Below are positions 63,320 through 64,000 of a DNA stretch of 64,000 nucleotides, in pieces. Source of the DNA: Rhodothermia bacterium. Lineage in GTDB: Bacteria > Bacteroidota > Rhodothermia > Rhodothermales > UBA2364. Numbering within the stretch: position 1 is the stretch's first letter; each line of letters opens with the position of its first letter. Position numbers and translations under genes: made by a program. The stretch is taken from NCBI GenBank assembly GCA_017303715.1, contig JAFLBZ010000016.1:24719-88718 (forward strand), given 5' to 3'. Below the pieces are notes generated by a model that did not search any database, was not told the DNA's origin, and saw only the letters and a list, made by a program, of their open reading frames with translations.

Positions 63320-64000
63320 CTAATCCCAAAAAGTTACAAGTTTCCCATCGCTTGTCCAATACCCTCCAACACGCTGAGTCTTACCATTAATAATTTGTTT
63401 AGTTTGAATTTTTATTCCCTGAGTACCATCTTTTAAAATCACATTTTGACCAAGCCCTTTGTTCTTATTAAAAAAGCTCATTGCATCTTGAGTGTACTGT
63501 ACAGCAGTTCTTCCATTGCCGTGTTTTCCAACGTGGTACATTACAGATTGAGTTCTATTAGCGAAGGTTCCTTTATGCCAAGTGTTAAATAAAAATTCTC
63601 CACCATTCGTTACCCCCTTAGCGGCCACCACCGCCACCTCCGCCGCTTCTTTAGCCACTTGTTTTGCGCCCACAGCTGCTGCCCCTCCTACACCCACCAA
63701 CCCCGCTTCGGTCTGCAAAATCTCCGTGGCGATTTGGCTACCTTGGATAACCGTCTTATGGGTTAGAAGAGACGTTGCCGCCGTTTCAATTCCCGCTCCC
63801 GCAAGATAAGCCCCACCAGCATAAATACCAGCACCGCCAGCGACCATATACAAGAAGCCTTTGCCCAAGCCTTCAAGCATATAATCCCCTCCTGCCAAGT
63901 ATTCGCGCCGTTCTCTATACGTTTTGTCACTAATTGCATTTATTTCGCCCCCATCTAAGGTCAAGGGGCACACATACGTGTCGCCTTCTTTTTTCAATGA
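63320..64000 (-). CDS. C-terminal part of a polymorphic toxin (5' end outside window)
   Basis: The last 226 residues of a larger protein; the frame is open through the window edge (the TTG at 63997 is not a real start). Residues of about 40-130 of the visible part are Gly/Ala-rich and hydrophobic (YMVAGGAGIYAGGAYLAGAGIE, VGVGGAAAVGAKQVAKEAAEVAVVAAKG), like the pre-toxin region of RHS- and CdiA-type proteins. The final 90 residues form a compact basic domain with NTWHKGTFANRTQSVMYHVGKHG, AVQYTQDAMSFFNKN and GGYWTSDGKLVTFWD. The HxxKHG plus A-x-x-Y-x-x-x-A-x-x-F pattern and the C-terminal Gly-Lys strand recall BECR-fold RNase toxins (inference). A probable immunity gene follows after two bases. 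Confidence 0.75.
   Translation of the reverse strand, partial: SLKKEGDTYVCPLTLDGGEINAISDKTYRERREYLAGGDYMLEGLGKGFLYMVAGGAGIYAGGAYLAGAGIETAATSLLTHKTVIQGSQIATEILQTEAGLVGVGGAAAVGAKQVAKEAAEVAVVAAKGVTNGGEFLFNTWHKGTFANRTQSVMYHVGKHGNGRTAVQYTQDAMSFFNKNKGLGQNVILKDGTQGIKIQTKQIINGKTQRVGGYWTSDGKLVTFWD

Noticed and set aside
63582..63809. Plus-strand open frame inside the toxin gene
   Set aside because: Its Ala/Thr/Pro-rich product is the antisense shadow of the Gly/Ala-rich pre-toxin region.
62715..64000. Intact toxin-antitoxin or phage defence system with the XRE gene as antitoxin
   Set aside because: The XRE gene is broken, lies on the opposite strand and converges with the toxin/immunity pair across a terminator, so it is not an operon partner.

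Overview
The window comes from a bacterium of the Bacteroidota/FCB group, most likely from the Rhodothermota-Balneolota side. Four encoded proteins end in a type IX secretion (T9SS) sorting domain with the YPNPFNP-type motif, a PorV/PorQ-like T9SS outer-membrane protein is present, there are two TonB-dependent receptors, and upstream regions lack clear Shine-Dalgarno sites, which is usual in this group. Base composition looks close to balanced except at the right end, which is clearly richer in A+T. The taxon is an inference; no rRNA, tRNA or phylogenetic marker settles it.

Layout. 1-4.5 kb: 3' part of a TonB-dependent receptor and a secreted gamma-glutamyltransferase. 4.9-11.2 kb: an ankyrin lipoprotein, then an envelope polysaccharide group (flippase-like membrane protein, GT2 glycosyltransferase, polysaccharide deacetylase) and a HEAT-repeat/cyclophilin fusion. 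11.3-16.3 kb: single metabolic and regulatory genes (DUF1569, M28 peptidase-like, DHFR-like, Asp/Glu racemase, MarR). 16.4-22.6 kb: a secreted alpha-amylase and two further T9SS-sorted proteins between two islands of a hairpin-rich composite repeat. 22.8-31.1 kb: outer-membrane barrel protein, cyclophilin, PorQ-like protein and the DUF1800-DUF1501 pair. 31.2-34.6 kb: a dolichol-kinase-like protein, a lipase-like hydrolase, a ferritin-like diiron protein and a TauE/SafE exporter. 34.8-35.2 kb: third repeat island. 35.3-39.1 kb: sufBCD. 39.3-48.7 kb: ParA, CvpA, SbcC, cytochrome P450, an E2/CAT-like acyltransferase, threonine synthase and Hpt. 48.8-50.1 kb: a hypothetical gene and a CAP-domain protein. 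50.5-56.5 kb: TonB receptor, SsuD-like monooxygenase and sodium:solute symporter, a candidate sulfonate-scavenging operon. 57.1-59.7 kb: mlaEFD lipid transport. 60.0-62.7 kb: aldehyde dehydrogenase plus acyl-reductase-like SDR. 62.7-64 kb: an accessory segment with a broken XRE regulator and the 3' end of a polymorphic toxin gene followed by its probable immunity gene.

Most of the window is ordinary chromosome. The parts that deserve a second look are the dispersed multi-hairpin repeat family (three islands plus decayed traces), the toxin/immunity module at the right edge, the receptor-SsuD-symporter operon, a LacI-type operator in front of the amylase, a perfect inverted repeat between the racemase and MarR genes, and the Tat-plus-T9SS architecture of the DUF1501 protein. 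I found no CRISPR array, intact insertion sequence, integrase, tRNA or rRNA.
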